Positions 40,484-48,826 of a DNA stretch of 64,000 nucleotides are shown piece by piece. A program made the position numbers and the translations under genes. Source of the DNA: Bacillus massiliigorillae (GTDB lineage Bacteria > Bacillota > Bacilli > Bacillales > DSM-1321). Where the stretch lies: assembly GCF_000380245.2 (NCBI RefSeq), contig NZ_HG428742.1, positions 89,091-153,090 of the forward strand, in the 5' to 3' direction. Numbering within the stretch: position 1 is the stretch's first letter; each line of letters begins with the position of its first letter. The notes below the pieces were generated by a model. That model searched no databases. It was not told where the DNA came from and worked only from the letters and a program-made list of their open reading frames with translations.

Positions 40484-41488
40484 TTGAAAGTTATTATTGC
40501 AACAGTTTTATCAACATTATTACTTTTCGGAGGAAGCTTTTCTGCTCAAGCTGCGGTTAACACTACTGAACTTCAAAGTTATTTAAAAGAAATTCAACTA
40601 ACTGAAGCTGAGCTAACTTCATACTTAGCAACGTATGACTTAACGCTTGATGATTTTGAAGATCTTACTGAATTACGTGATACATTAGGACCTCGTGTGA
40701 CAACGGAAACAGTAAATGACTTGCTAGCAGATTATGGTATGACTCGAGAAGAGTTAGAAAAGCTATTGAAAGAATACGATGCATTAGAAGATGGTAAAAC
40801 GATTGAAGAGTCTTTCCTTTTCACTTCTGATATTGAGGAATATATTTGGTTAGATAACGATGCTACTGGAGATGACGACTTATTAGCTGGCTTTGATGAT
40901 TTTTTTGCTGAGCTAGGTATTACAGAAGCTGAGATGACGAAACTAACAAATCATATTGTAAGTGTTATCGAGAAAGATCCAACAATAATGGATAAAATAG
41001 ATGCATTAGCTAGCCAAATGGAATCATTTGAGGACTTTGAAACAGTAGATGAACTATCACCTGCTCAGATTTCTCAATTGTTAAGCATTACTGATCAAAT
41101 CAAAAATCTATTACAATTAGACTTTTCTTTCTATCTTGTAAAAGATGGCGTAAAAACTCCAATTTCTTTTGAAAACTTATTAAAGTTAACTGATGCAAAA
41201 GGCGCTAGTTTATTCGTAGAAGTTTACAGCACTTCTGGAGAATTACTATTAGACTTTACACTAACAGGTGAAATGATTAACGGTGATCTTGTTCAAAAGC
41301 CAGGTCATATTATCGAAAATACGAAAGATAAAGTAGTTGCCAAACCTATTGTGAACAAAGAACACAAAACAGAAAAAGGTGCAAAATTACCTAACACTGC
41401 TGGAAACTACATGGGTACTTTCTTATTCGGTCTAGCATTACTAGGAGCTGCAATATTCACTTTTAGAAAAGCAGGAGCTGTAAAGTAA
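40484..41488 (+). CDS. Acidic LPNTA-anchored surface protein (BasI-like sortase substrate)
   Basis: A 334-residue secreted wall protein. The signal peptide is MKVIIATVLSTLLLFGGSFS with cleavage likely after AQA. The mature region is very acidic (long Asp/Glu-rich stretches around residues 60-190). The C-terminus is a textbook sorting signal: LPNTAG at about residue 304, a hydrophobic helix and the tail RKAGAVK. LPNTA rather than LPXTG matches the motif used by the class D sortase SrtC of B. anthracis, whose substrates BasH and BasI are made during sporulation. The start is TTG behind GGGGGAT. The sortase gene follows directly. I place it in the 'processed acidic surface protein' group; direct homology to BasI needs a search. 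Confidence 0.85.
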   Translation: MKVIIATVLSTLLLFGGSFSAQAAVNTTELQSYLKEIQLTEAELTSYLATYDLTLDDFEDLTELRDTLGPRVTTETVNDLLADYGMTREELEKLLKEYDALEDGKTIEESFLFTSDIEEYIWLDNDATGDDDLLAGFDDFFAELGITEAEMTKLTNHIVSVIEKDPTIMDKIDALASQMESFEDFETVDELSPAQISQLLSITDQIKNLLQLDFSFYLVKDGVKTPISFENLLKLTDAKGASLFVEVYSTSGELLLDFTLTGEMINGDLVQKPGHIIENTKDKVVAKPIVNKEHKTEKGAKLPNTAGNYMGTFLFGLALLGAAIFTFRKAGAVK

Positions 41489-42154
41489 GTGAAACCAACT
41501 AAGCCTCGCAAACAAAAAAAATGGATTCTTCTCATTTGCGCTTTGTTATTGCTAATAGGCGGTGCATATTTCACTACAACAAACGCTTATAAATTATTAG
41601 TCGGCTATACGATGTACAAATGGAATAAAGTAGTGGTTAAAGAAGATACGACGGAACCATCCTCTAAACCTGTTTCTACCGTTAATAAGAAGCAGGCAAA
41701 TACCGTGAGATATAAACAAACCCCAAAGGTTGGCGAATTGATGGGGGAGCTCTATATTCCAAAGCTGGATAAAACACTGCCTATTATTCATGGAACAGAT
41801 GAAGACGAACTAGCAAAAGGCGTTGGTCATTTCGCCGGCTCTGTTTTACCTGGTGAACGGGATAATTCCGTTTTATCTGGACATCGCGATACAGTCTTTC
41901 GCCACCTAGGTGAAATAGGAGTTGGCGACGAACTCGTTACTACAACAACTGCAGGAACCTTTACTTTCAAAGTAAAGAAAACGCGTATCGTAGACAGTGA
42001 CGATCGAACTGTCATTGTTCCAAAAACAAAGCCAACATTAACCGTTACGACCTGCTATCCTTTTAATTTCATAGGCGATGCACCAGAACGTTATATTCTA
42101 GTCGCTGAGCTTGTGAAAAAGGATTTGAATACGGTTTTCGTTGCTAGTAAATAA
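41489..42154 (+). CDS. Class D sortase (SrtC-like)
   Basis: A 221-residue membrane-anchored transpeptidase. It has a basic N-terminus, one membrane helix (about residues 11-30), then the sortase barrel. The catalytic His is in SVLSGHRDTVFRHLG, the Cys in TLTVTTCYPF (about residue 190), and the Arg in APERYILVAEL. The start is a GTG directly after the stop of the substrate gene, so the two are co-translated; ribosome-binding AGGAG is inside the upstream gene. The TLTTCYPF-type active site fits class D. Its substrate is the LPNTA protein just upstream. A strong terminator follows. Confidence 0.92.
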   Translation: MKPTKPRKQKKWILLICALLLLIGGAYFTTTNAYKLLVGYTMYKWNKVVVKEDTTEPSSKPVSTVNKKQANTVRYKQTPKVGELMGELYIPKLDKTLPIIHGTDEDELAKGVGHFAGSVLPGERDNSVLSGHRDTVFRHLGEIGVGDELVTTTTAGTFTFKVKKTRIVDSDDRTVIVPKTKPTLTVTTCYPFNFIGDAPERYILVAELVKKDLNTVFVASK

Positions 42155-42193
42155 AGAACCGTCTATCTCTTTTTGAGGTAGACGGTTCTTTTT
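42153..42193 (+). terminator. Terminator of the sortase operon
   Basis: AAAGAACCGTCTA pairs with TAGACGGTTCTTT (13 bp) and a T tract follows, immediately after the sortase stop codon. Confidence 0.95.
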
Positions 42194-42225
42194 GAATGGA
42201 TTGTGCTCCTAGATTCGTTTTTCTA

Positions 42226-42265
42226 CTCATATATTTTGTTCTCTGCTCATATATTTTGTTCTCCT
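42226..42265. repeat. Two tandem copies of a 20-bp repeat
   Basis: CTCATATATTTTGTTCTCTG and CTCATATATTTTGTTCTCCT, differing at the last two positions, lie head to tail between the sortase terminator and the small lipoprotein gene. Function is unknown; it may be a slippage product or a tandem binding site. Confidence 0.7.
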
Positions 42266-42371
42266 TCTACTTTGTACCACAAGATTAAACATTCTAGACG
42301 TTAAATCTTGCAACAAAAAGTTCCTTTATAACGTCAAATACTATAAAATAACTTTTTCAAAGGAGATTGCT

Positions 42372-42686
42372 ATGAAATTATCTATATTCCCTCTCATTCT
42401 CTCGTGTTTAATTAGTATTGGTTGTAGTGTCCAAAATGAAAATGATGAAATAAAAGGAGAGTTTAATCTTGAAGGTAAAGTTATTGAATTAGATACAAAC
42501 AACAATAGGCTTTTATTAGATGAATCATCTAATGGTCATACGTGGGTAACGTTACCCGAGCATGACACAATAACAAGATATGAGAAAAATGATAGTATCG
42601 TCGTCTGGGTAAAAGCCATGAATGCATCTAAGTCTGACAAAACTGAAGCATTAAATATTGAATTTCAACCACCAAAAAAGGACTGA
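42372..42686 (+). CDS. Small lipoprotein, DUF3221-like
   Basis: A 104-residue lipoprotein. A short signal ends in the lipobox LISIGC, giving a lipid-modified Cys at residue 18. The mature part has the pattern GKVIELDTNNNRLLLDE followed by a DSIVVWVKAM strand, an OB-like beta arrangement resembling DUF3221 (B. subtilis YobA type). The ATG has a strong AAAGGAG box. It is a monocistronic gene convergent with yvoF. Function is unknown. Confidence 0.75.
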   Translation: MKLSIFPLILSCLISIGCSVQNENDEIKGEFNLEGKVIELDTNNNRLLLDESSNGHTWVTLPEHDTITRYEKNDSIVVWVKAMNASKSDKTEALNIEFQPPKKD

Positions 42687-42693
42687 CTAAATG

Positions 42694-43245
42694 TCAGCCC
42701 AAGTTTTCTTTATCTACACCATAAATCGGATCATCTTTCCAGCGTTCCGCAAGCTGCTCTTTCGTATATACAACACGCATTGGATTGCCTCCGACAAAAG
42801 CGCCTGCAGGTACATCTTTATGTACAACTGTTCCCGCTGATACAATGGCTCCGTCTCCAATTGTGATACCTGGAAGTATCGTTGTATTCGCACCAATCAT
42901 CACTTCACTACCGATTTCAACATCACCGAGTCGATACTCTTTAATTAAATATTCATGAGCTAGAATCGTTGTGTTGTAACCGATGACAGTATTACGTCCA
43001 ACTGAAATTTTCTCTGGAAACATAACATCAAGCATGACCATGAGAGCAAATGATGTTTGATCGCCTACTTTCATGCCGAGAAATGTTCGATAAAGCCAAT
43101 TTTTCATAGACAAAAACGGTGTATATCGTGCTGTTTGTATCACAACAAAATTTCGAACTACTTTCCAGAAAGGAACTGTTTTATATACGTGCCATAATGA
43201 ATTTGCGCCTTCAACTCGATATCGTACCGTCTTTCTCATTCTCAC
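42694..43245 (-). CDS. yvoF: Hexapeptide-repeat acyltransferase YvoF
   Basis: A 183-residue left-handed beta-helix acetyltransferase. Hexapeptide repeats run from about residue 75 to 160 ([55 protein letters not shown]), ending in the usual [15 protein letters not shown] tail. The catalytic His is probably in LAHEYLIKE. The acceptor is unknown; the conserved link with lgt and hprK gives no clear answer. Its start overlaps the ppaX stop by 4 bases. Confidence 0.9.
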   Translation of the reverse strand: MRMRKTVRYRVEGANSLWHVYKTVPFWKVVRNFVVIQTARYTPFLSMKNWLYRTFLGMKVGDQTSFALMVMLDVMFPEKISVGRNTVIGYNTTILAHEYLIKEYRLGDVEIGSEVMIGANTTILPGITIGDGAIVSAGTVVHKDVPAGAFVGGNPMRVVYTKEQLAERWKDDPIYGVDKENLG

Positions 43246-43889
43246 TCAACCTTTAAAATACGTAATAGATCTTTCATATTTTCGAGCATATAGTCTGGCT
43301 TAAATGTTTCCAAATGTTCTCTTCCTTGTACAGTCCAAGCTACACCTGCTGTTAATGTTCCCGCATTTTGTCCAGCAAGAATATCATGAGAGCTGTCTCC
43401 AACCATAATCGCTTCTCCCGGTTTAGCATGTAGCTGCTCTAAAGCTTTATTAATAGGCTCTGGGTCTGGCTTTGCGTTCTGAACATCATCAAGAGTAACA
43501 ATAACATCAAAGAAAGGCTCTAGCTTGCCAATTTTTAATCCTTTTAACACAGCCGCTCTTAATTTGGTTGTAACAATACCGATTTTGAATCCCGCCTCTT
43601 GCAAAGCTTCAACAGTCTCTAGTACACCATCGTATTCCTTCACTAATGCATCATGATTCTTCATATTGTATTCACGGTAATAAGTAACCATTTCATCTAC
43701 TCGATTTTCATCAACTGTACGAAATGAATCGACTAATGGTGGTCCAATGAACTTCAACATATCTTCACGACTATATTCATTAGGATAAAAATGATTAAGT
43801 GTTTCAGTAAATGACGCTAGTATTAAATCAATTGTATTAATGAGCGTTCCGTCTAAATCGAATAATACCGTATTGATGTTACGAGACAT
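43242..43889 (-). CDS. ppaX: Pyrophosphatase PpaX
   Basis: A 215-residue HAD-superfamily phosphatase. Motif I is [11 protein letters not shown] (Asp nucleophile near residue 11), motif II VTTKLR near 105, and motif III/IV is [16 protein letters not shown] (about residues 161-176). In Bacillus it hydrolyses the pyrophosphate released when HprK dephosphorylates P-Ser-HPr, and hprK lies two genes upstream in the same run. It overlaps yvoF. Confidence 0.93.
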   Translation of the reverse strand: MSRNINTVLFDLDGTLINTIDLILASFTETLNHFYPNEYSREDMLKFIGPPLVDSFRTVDENRVDEMVTYYREYNMKNHDALVKEYDGVLETVEALQEAGFKIGIVTTKLRAAVLKGLKIGKLEPFFDVIVTLDDVQNAKPDPEPINKALEQLHAKPGEAIMVGDSSHDILAGQNAGTLTAGVAWTVQGREHLETFKPDYMLENMKDLLRILKVE

Positions 43890-43931
43890 ATGTGACTTCC
43901 TTCTTTCTTTACAATTCAGTGTATATCTAAA

Positions 43932-43961
43932 CGGATGCAGCCATTTTAGGTTGCATCCGCA
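43932..43961. repeat. Hairpin between lgt and ppaX
   Basis: CGGATGCA and TGCATCCG form an 8-bp stem extended by GCC/GGT pairing. There is no T tract, so it is more likely an mRNA stem than a terminator. Confidence 0.55.
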
Positions 43962-43987
43962 AGCAAGTTTATATTGTTCAAACTTTA

Positions 43988-44809
43988 TTACATATCTTTA
44001 TATCTTGCATTACTAAAGCCTTTTACACGTCTAACAATAAGAGTAAGAACAGCTCCTACAATTAACACGATAGAGATAAATTGCGCCATTCTTAAAGTGT
44101 CTGTTAGCATCAAGCTATCTGTTCGCATTCCTTCAATAAAGAAACGACCAATGCTATACCAAATAACATATGTTAAGAACAATTCCCCACGTTTTAAATT
44201 TACTTTACGTAATAGCAGCAAGATAATTACTCCTAAGATATTCCAAAGTGATTCGTATAAAAATGTCGGATGATAATAGGCTAAACCACTCACACCATCA
44301 ATATACATTTGATTAATAATCCAGTCTGGAATCATTAAATTCTCAAGAAACTGTCTACTAACTTCACCGCCATATGCTTCTTGATTGATAAAGTTTCCCC
44401 AACGTCCAATCGCTTGTCCAAGTAATAGGCTAGGCGCTGCAATATCTGCAACCTTCCAAAATGAAATTTTCTTCACTCTACAGAATACAATAGCAGTTAG
44501 TACCGCACCAATTAACGCACCATGAATCGCGATTCCACCATTCCATATCGCAATAATTTCTCCAGGATGCTGCACATAATAATCCCACTGAAAAATAACG
44601 TAATAAATACGTGCGCAAATAATAGAAATTGGAACTGCAAATAAAATTAAATCTAAGAAGATCTCCTTCTTTAAACCTCTTTTATCTGATTCACGTAATG
44701 CTAAAAGTAAACCTAACAATAAACCAGTACCAATAATCACACCATACCAATGGACAGACAATGGTCCCAATTCAAATGCAATAGGATTAATAGGATCTAA
44801 TTTATCCAT
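43988..44809 (-). CDS. lgt: Prolipoprotein diacylglyceryl transferase
   Basis: A 273-residue membrane enzyme with seven helices that attaches diacylglycerol to the lipobox Cys of prolipoproteins. The signature [16 protein letters not shown] (about residues 136-151) is complete and [15 protein letters not shown] opens it. [14 protein letters not shown] carries the conserved essential His-Gly. It serves the lipoproteins in this window at 42.4 and 51.1 kb. It lies between hprK (34 bases) and ppaX. Confidence 0.97.
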   Translation of the reverse strand: MDKLDPINPIAFELGPLSVHWYGVIIGTGLLLGLLLALRESDKRGLKKEIFLDLILFAVPISIICARIYYVIFQWDYYVQHPGEIIAIWNGGIAIHGALIGAVLTAIVFCRVKKISFWKVADIAAPSLLLGQAIGRWGNFINQEAYGGEVSRQFLENLMIPDWIINQMYIDGVSGLAYYHPTFLYESLWNILGVIILLLLRKVNLKRGELFLTYVIWYSIGRFFIEGMRTDSLMLTDTLRMAQFISIVLIVGAVLTLIVRRVKGFSNARYKDM

Positions 44810-44843
44810 TTCCTTTCATCGCTCCCTTCCCCTAACTAACCTT

Positions 44844-45782
44844 TTAATATGTATCTTCGTGATCTCCTTCATCAATTACTTCAGAAAGCTTCGTAGTAAA
44901 CTGCTGAGCAGCATTCATTCCCATTCGTTTTAATCGGAAATTCATAGAAGCTACCTCGATAATAACAGCTAAGTTTCGTCCAGGTCGAACTGGAACTGTT
45001 AAACGTGGAATTTCTGTATCAATAATCTTCTGCTTTTCATCATCTAAACCTAAACGATCATAATGTTTATTTTTCTCCCAAAGCTCAAGATTAATAATTA
45101 ATGAGATTTTCTTTGTGCTTAGAACAGCCCCTGCTCCAAAAAGCGTCATAACATTTATGATTCCCAATCCACGAATCTCTAATAAGTGTTCAATTAAATC
45201 AGGCGCAGCCCCAACAAGTGTGTCTTGATCTTCTTGACGAATTTCAACACAATCGTCTGCTACTAGTCGATGTCCACGCTTCACTAGCTCTAATGCTGTT
45301 TCACTTTTACCTACGCCGCTTTTTCCTGTAATTAAAACTCCTACACCATAAATATCAACTAATACACCATGCACAGCTGTTGTTGGAGCTAATTTACTTT
45401 CTAAATAATTCGTTAAACGACTAAATAATCTCGTCGTTTTCATATGAGAACGCAGTACTGGAACTGACTCTCTCATAGAAGCTTCAATTAACTCTTCTGG
45501 CACTTCTTGATCACGCGTAACAATAATACCTGGCGTAATATCTGTACAAAGCATATCCATACGATGCTTTCTTTCATGTGCACTCAATTTATTAAAAAAA
45601 GACATCTCAGTTTTTCCTAATAATTGCATTCTTTCTGCCGGATAATATTCAAAGAAACCAGCAATTTCAATTCCAGGTCTTGATAAGTCACTAGTTGAAA
45701 TCGGCTTATTGATGCCCTCTTCACCACTGATTAGCTCTAAATTAAATTTTTCAAGTATATCTTTCGTACGAACTTTCGCCAA
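44844..45782 (-). CDS. hprK: HPr kinase/phosphorylase
   Basis: A 312-residue bifunctional enzyme that phosphorylates Ser46 of HPr and Crh and also reverses this. The P-loop is [20 protein letters not shown] (about residues 151-170), preceded by [11 protein letters not shown] with the catalytic His, and followed by [10 protein letters not shown]. The C-terminal [20 protein letters not shown] is the HprK signature. It is the first gene of hprK-lgt-ppaX-yvoF. Its substrate Crh is encoded at 22.6 kb. A branched element lies 50 bases upstream of the start codon. Confidence 0.98.
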   Translation of the reverse strand: MAKVRTKDILEKFNLELISGEEGINKPISTSDLSRPGIEIAGFFEYYPAERMQLLGKTEMSFFNKLSAHERKHRMDMLCTDITPGIIVTRDQEVPEELIEASMRESVPVLRSHMKTTRLFSRLTNYLESKLAPTTAVHGVLVDIYGVGVLITGKSGVGKSETALELVKRGHRLVADDCVEIRQEDQDTLVGAAPDLIEHLLEIRGLGIINVMTLFGAGAVLSTKKISLIINLELWEKNKHYDRLGLDDEKQKIIDTEIPRLTVPVRPGRNLAVIIEVASMNFRLKRMGMNAAQQFTTKLSEVIDEGDHEDTY

Positions 45783-45833
45783 ATGTAATCCTCCTTAATT
45801 CAAACACAATCTATTTACTCCGTCCTAATTAAC

Positions 45834-45909
45834 TAAAAAAATCCCACTCGAAATCTTTCGTCAATAAGAAGCCGTTTGTTTAAACTAACCAACGGCAGGG
45901 ATTAATCCC
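45834..45909 (-). other. Branched element with terminator-like tail upstream of hprK
   Basis: On the minus strand AATCCC (45898-45909 region) pairs with GGGATT (45840-45845) followed by T7. Inside are two hairpins: GCCGTT/AACGGC (45871-45876 with 45891-45896) and CGAAA-GA-TTTCG (45849-45860). A competing perfect palindrome GGGATTAATCCC (45898-45909) could sequester the outer arm. Together this resembles an attenuator; no known class is recognised. Confidence 0.4.
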
Positions 45910-46162
45910 GTTTGATGGAAGTTTCACTTTATTTTAGCACTAAATACATTAGAACCAAATATGAAGAAAAGAATTATGTAAGAATGGCTAAATCTAACAC
46001 CTAATCTATAAACTATATTACCCAAAGTTTAACTTAGATTATAACTCGAATAATATTTAATCTGCATTTCTGCTACCTTTTACTTTAACGTATCAAATAA
46101 CCTCATCCTACCAATCTGCACTTATTTTTTATTGGAATAATTTGCACAATGTCTTCATAGAT
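45910..46162. other. Intergenic between hprK and nagB
   Basis: AT-rich, non-coding. A 70-codon minus-strand frame further right (46103-46315) lacks a ribosome-binding site and overlaps the NagR site, so I do not accept it. No trace of a nagA gene was recognised here. Confidence 0.5.
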
Positions 46163-46178
46163 ACTGGTATAGACATCC
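46163..46178 (+). promoter_or_regulatory. NagR (dre-like) operator upstream of nagB
   Basis: ACTGGTATAGACATCC matches the HutC/DasR/NagR operator core TGGTCTAGACCA at 9 of 12 positions. It lies about 195 bases upstream of nagB and the NagR gene follows nagB, which supports the assignment. A possible -35 (TTGCAC at 46142-46147) sits just before it. Confidence 0.55.
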
Positions 46179-46370
46179 ATTTGTCTGAATTGATAAAATA
46201 TATGTAACAGTAGACCCGTTATGAAACCATTACTCATGTATACAATCACAGAGGAAGCATTACAATAGGAAAAATACATATTTAGTAATTCCCCTATAGA
46301 AATGAATGTTTCCAAAGTAGGAATTGCATCTATAAAACCTTAAACATGTTTTTTAAACTCATCTGAGTAG

Positions 46371-47111
46371 GTGAAGATATTGCGATTCGAAATCATACGT
46401 ACAGAAAACTATGAAAAGATGAGCCTCTTTGCGGCTCAAAAAATGATTACTAAGGTTAAAGAAAATCCTAGATCTGTTTTAGGCTTGGCTACTGGAAACA
46501 CACCTGTAGGATTATATAAATATTTAATACTAGACTATAAAACAACAGGTACGTCATACAAAGAAGTACGAACAGTAAATTTAGATGAATATATAGGTCT
46601 AGACAGAGATAATAAAAACAGTTATTTTACATTCATGAGAAAAAGATTGTTTAACCATATTGATGTAAAATTACATCATACAAGTATACCTAATGGAGTC
46701 GCTCCAAATTTGGAAGAAGAAACTGTGCGGTATGATAAGTATATCCAAAAAATCGGTGGAATCGATATTCAGATATTAGGTATTGGTCACAATGGTCATA
46801 TTGGATTCAATGAACCAGGCACATCTTTCAAAAGTAGAACACATGTGGTTACATTAGCTGAAAGTACACGTAATGCTAATGCCCGTTATTTTAATAATAT
46901 AGATGAAGTACCAACGCATGCAGTAACAATGGGAATTCAAAGTATTATGGACAGCAAGGAAATTATTCTTCTAGCTTCAGGAACTTCAAAAGCAGAGGTT
47001 ATAAAGCGTCTTGTATATGGAGAAATTACGGAGGAGTTCCCTGCGTCTGTTCTTCGTTCACACAAAAAAGCAACCATTATCGCAGACCAAGCTGCTTTAC
47101 AACTTATTTAA
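46371..47111 (+). CDS. nagB: Glucosamine-6-phosphate deaminase
   Basis: A 246-residue deaminase converting glucosamine-6-phosphate to fructose-6-phosphate and ammonia. The phosphate loop is LGLATGNTPVGLYKYL (about residues 38-53), the catalytic Asp is in VRTVNLDEYIGL, and LGIGHNGHIGFNEPGTSF carries the catalytic His and Glu. FPASVLRSHKKATIIAD closes it. The start is probably the GTG at 46371; the ribosome-binding site is weak (GAGTAGG), and a later start within the first 15 codons is possible. The usual partner nagA is absent upstream. The NagR gene follows after 27 bases. Confidence 0.93.
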   Translation: MKILRFEIIRTENYEKMSLFAAQKMITKVKENPRSVLGLATGNTPVGLYKYLILDYKTTGTSYKEVRTVNLDEYIGLDRDNKNSYFTFMRKRLFNHIDVKLHHTSIPNGVAPNLEEETVRYDKYIQKIGGIDIQILGIGHNGHIGFNEPGTSFKSRTHVVTLAESTRNANARYFNNIDEVPTHAVTMGIQSIMDSKEIILLASGTSKAEVIKRLVYGEITEEFPASVLRSHKKATIIADQAALQLI

Positions 47112-47138
47112 AGCAGCTTTCAAGGAGCTATAGAAATC

Positions 47139-47864
47139 ATGATGATTGATAAAAAATCACCCGTCCCAATATATCACCAACTTGAAGAACTAGTGAAAAG
47201 CCAGATTGATTCTGGTTTTTTACAACCAGATCAATCAATTCCATCTGAACGGGAATTTGCTGAGCAATATCAAATAAGTCGTATGACCGTACGACAAGCA
47301 TTAACCAATCTTGTAAACGAGGGCTTCCTTTATCGAAAAAAAGGAACAGGTACATTTGTCAATAAACGAAAAGTAGAACAAGTTTTACAAGGGATGACTA
47401 GCTTCTCTGAGCATATGATTGAACGTGGATTAACACCGAGCAGCCAATTACTCTCATACGATACCGTTCCCGCAAGTCGTTCCGTTGCAAAAAGGCTTGA
47501 GATTGAACAAGGACAGGAAGTCTTAAAGATCGAACGTATTCGTCTTGCCGATAATTTACCGATGGCTCTTGAAACAGCTTATATGCCTATACAATTAACA
47601 AAAGGGTTAACGAAAGAGCAAGCGATGGATTCCATCTATCAATTCATCGAGGAAGATTTATCACTTAAAATCAAAGATGCTCATCAAGAAATAGAAGCTA
47701 ATGCTGCCAGTTCTTATGAAGCAAAATATTTACTAATCGAGAAAGATAGCCCTGTTTTACGTATTATACAAACATCGTATTTAGAAGATGATACACCTTT
47801 TGAATATGTAAAATCTTCATTTAGAGCAGATCGCTATCGCTTTTATAACCAATTGAAACGTTAA
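47139..47864 (+). CDS. nagR: GntR-family (HutC type) repressor NagR/YvoA
   Basis: A 241-residue regulator. The N-terminal winged helix (residues about 8-75) includes SPVPIYHQLEELVKSQIDSG, SIPSEREFAEQYQISRMTVR and QALTNLVNEGFLYRKKGTGTF, the GntR hallmark. The C-terminal UTRA domain (about 95-240) binds amino-sugar phosphates (glucosamine-6-P or N-acetylglucosamine-6-P in YvoA). It lies directly behind nagB, and a strong terminator follows. A matching operator is upstream of nagB, so it probably autoregulates. Confidence 0.93.
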   Translation: MMIDKKSPVPIYHQLEELVKSQIDSGFLQPDQSIPSEREFAEQYQISRMTVRQALTNLVNEGFLYRKKGTGTFVNKRKVEQVLQGMTSFSEHMIERGLTPSSQLLSYDTVPASRSVAKRLEIEQGQEVLKIERIRLADNLPMALETAYMPIQLTKGLTKEQAMDSIYQFIEEDLSLKIKDAHQEIEANAASSYEAKYLLIEKDSPVLRIIQTSYLEDDTPFEYVKSSFRADRYRFYNQLKR

Positions 47865-47868
47865 GAAG

Positions 47869-47920
47869 AATAAGGCTGTTCGCCAAGTGATTTACAATCC
47901 CTTGGCGAACAGCCTTATTT
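47869..47920 (+). terminator. Terminator after nagR
   Basis: AATAAGGCTGTTCGCCAAG pairs perfectly (19 bp) with its complement at 47901-47919 around a 13-base loop. Strong and bidirectional-looking. Confidence 0.95.
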
Positions 47921-48057
47921 GCTTCATTATAAATTAAAACTTGATTATCATATTAAAATCCTATTACTTAGTACCCTTTATTGAAGCGACCTTATTCGCG
48001 ATAAAATTATAGAGAACTGGGCTTATCAATGAGCATCTTTTTCCCTTTATGGACGCT

Positions 48058-48084
48058 ACTTTTCGTACGAGCCTTCATATCATA
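48058..48084 (+). promoter_or_regulatory. Possible sigma-K promoter of the amidase gene
   Basis: CATATCATA at 48076-48084 matches the sigma-K -10 pattern CATA-N3-TA, and an AC at 48058-48059, 16 bases upstream, fits the loose -35 rule. It ends 29 bases before the start codon. This fits a mother-cell lysis enzyme, but such short motifs are common. Confidence 0.4.
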
Positions 48085-48113
48085 ATAAGACAAGTTAAAT
48101 AAGGAGGGGGAAA

Positions 48114-48815
48114 ATGAAAATTGTTATAGATGCTGGGCATGGCTATAGTACTGCCGGAAAACGAAGTCCTGACGGATTACAAGAATATGAGATTAATCGC
48201 TCCATCGCTTCTTATGCTCGTCAGTTTCTTGAGTCGTACCAAAATATTAGAATCATCTTCACCCATAGTGATAAACAAGATGTACCATTACAAACACGGG
48301 TCAAAACAGCTAATTCTCTGCAAGCAGATTGCTTCGTGTCTATTCATTCAAACGCTGCAGGTCACGGAACAGAATGGCATAGTGCTTCAGGAATTGAAAC
48401 ATATATTTATAACTCAGCAAGCCAGAAATCACGATCATTAGCGGATAAAGTACAACAAAACTTAATTATAGCTACTGGGTTAAAAAACCGCGGTGTTAAA
48501 ACGGCAGACTTCTATGTACTTCGAGAAACAAAAATGCCAGCAATTCTTGTCGAATGTGGATTTATGACAAACAGCGTGGAAGTAAAACTGCTTAAATCAG
48601 AGACCTACCGAAAAGCATGTGGTGAAGCGATTGCTAAAGCAATTGCAGCCGAATATCATTTACAGAAAAAATTAATACCACTAGTTACTACTCCAACCAT
48701 TGGCTCATACAAAGTCCAAATAGGAGCTTTCAAAAGCAAGCAACTAGCAGATGCCTTAGCACAAACTTTAAAGAAACAAGGATATGAGCCTTATATCATT
48801 TTCGAAAAGCAATAG
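48114..48815 (+). CDS. N-acetylmuramoyl-L-alanine amidase with SPOR domain (CwlC-like)
   Basis: A 233-residue peptidoglycan amidase. The Amidase_3 domain covers about residues 1-175, with zinc and catalytic residues at His9 (DAGHG), Glu24, His78 (SIHSNA) and Glu147 (VECGFM). A short SPOR-type repeat follows at about 194-230 (GSYKVQIGAFKSKQLADALA begins it), which binds denuded glycan strands. There is no signal peptide, as in CwlC of B. subtilis, which lyses the mother cell late in sporulation; CwlC has two such repeats and this protein has one. A GGAGGGGG box precedes the ATG. A phage-type endolysin is the alternative, but no phage genes are nearby. Confidence 0.85.
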   Translation: MKIVIDAGHGYSTAGKRSPDGLQEYEINRSIASYARQFLESYQNIRIIFTHSDKQDVPLQTRVKTANSLQADCFVSIHSNAAGHGTEWHSASGIETYIYNSASQKSRSLADKVQQNLIIATGLKNRGVKTADFYVLRETKMPAILVECGFMTNSVEVKLLKSETYRKACGEAIAKAIAAEYHLQKKLIPLVTTPTIGSYKVQIGAFKSKQLADALAQTLKKQGYEPYIIFEKQ

Positions 48816-48826
48816 CATGATGAATA

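Noticed and set aside
46103..46315. A 70-codon minus-strand frame between hprK and nagB
   Set aside because: No ribosome-binding site, overlaps the NagR-type operator, no family resemblance.
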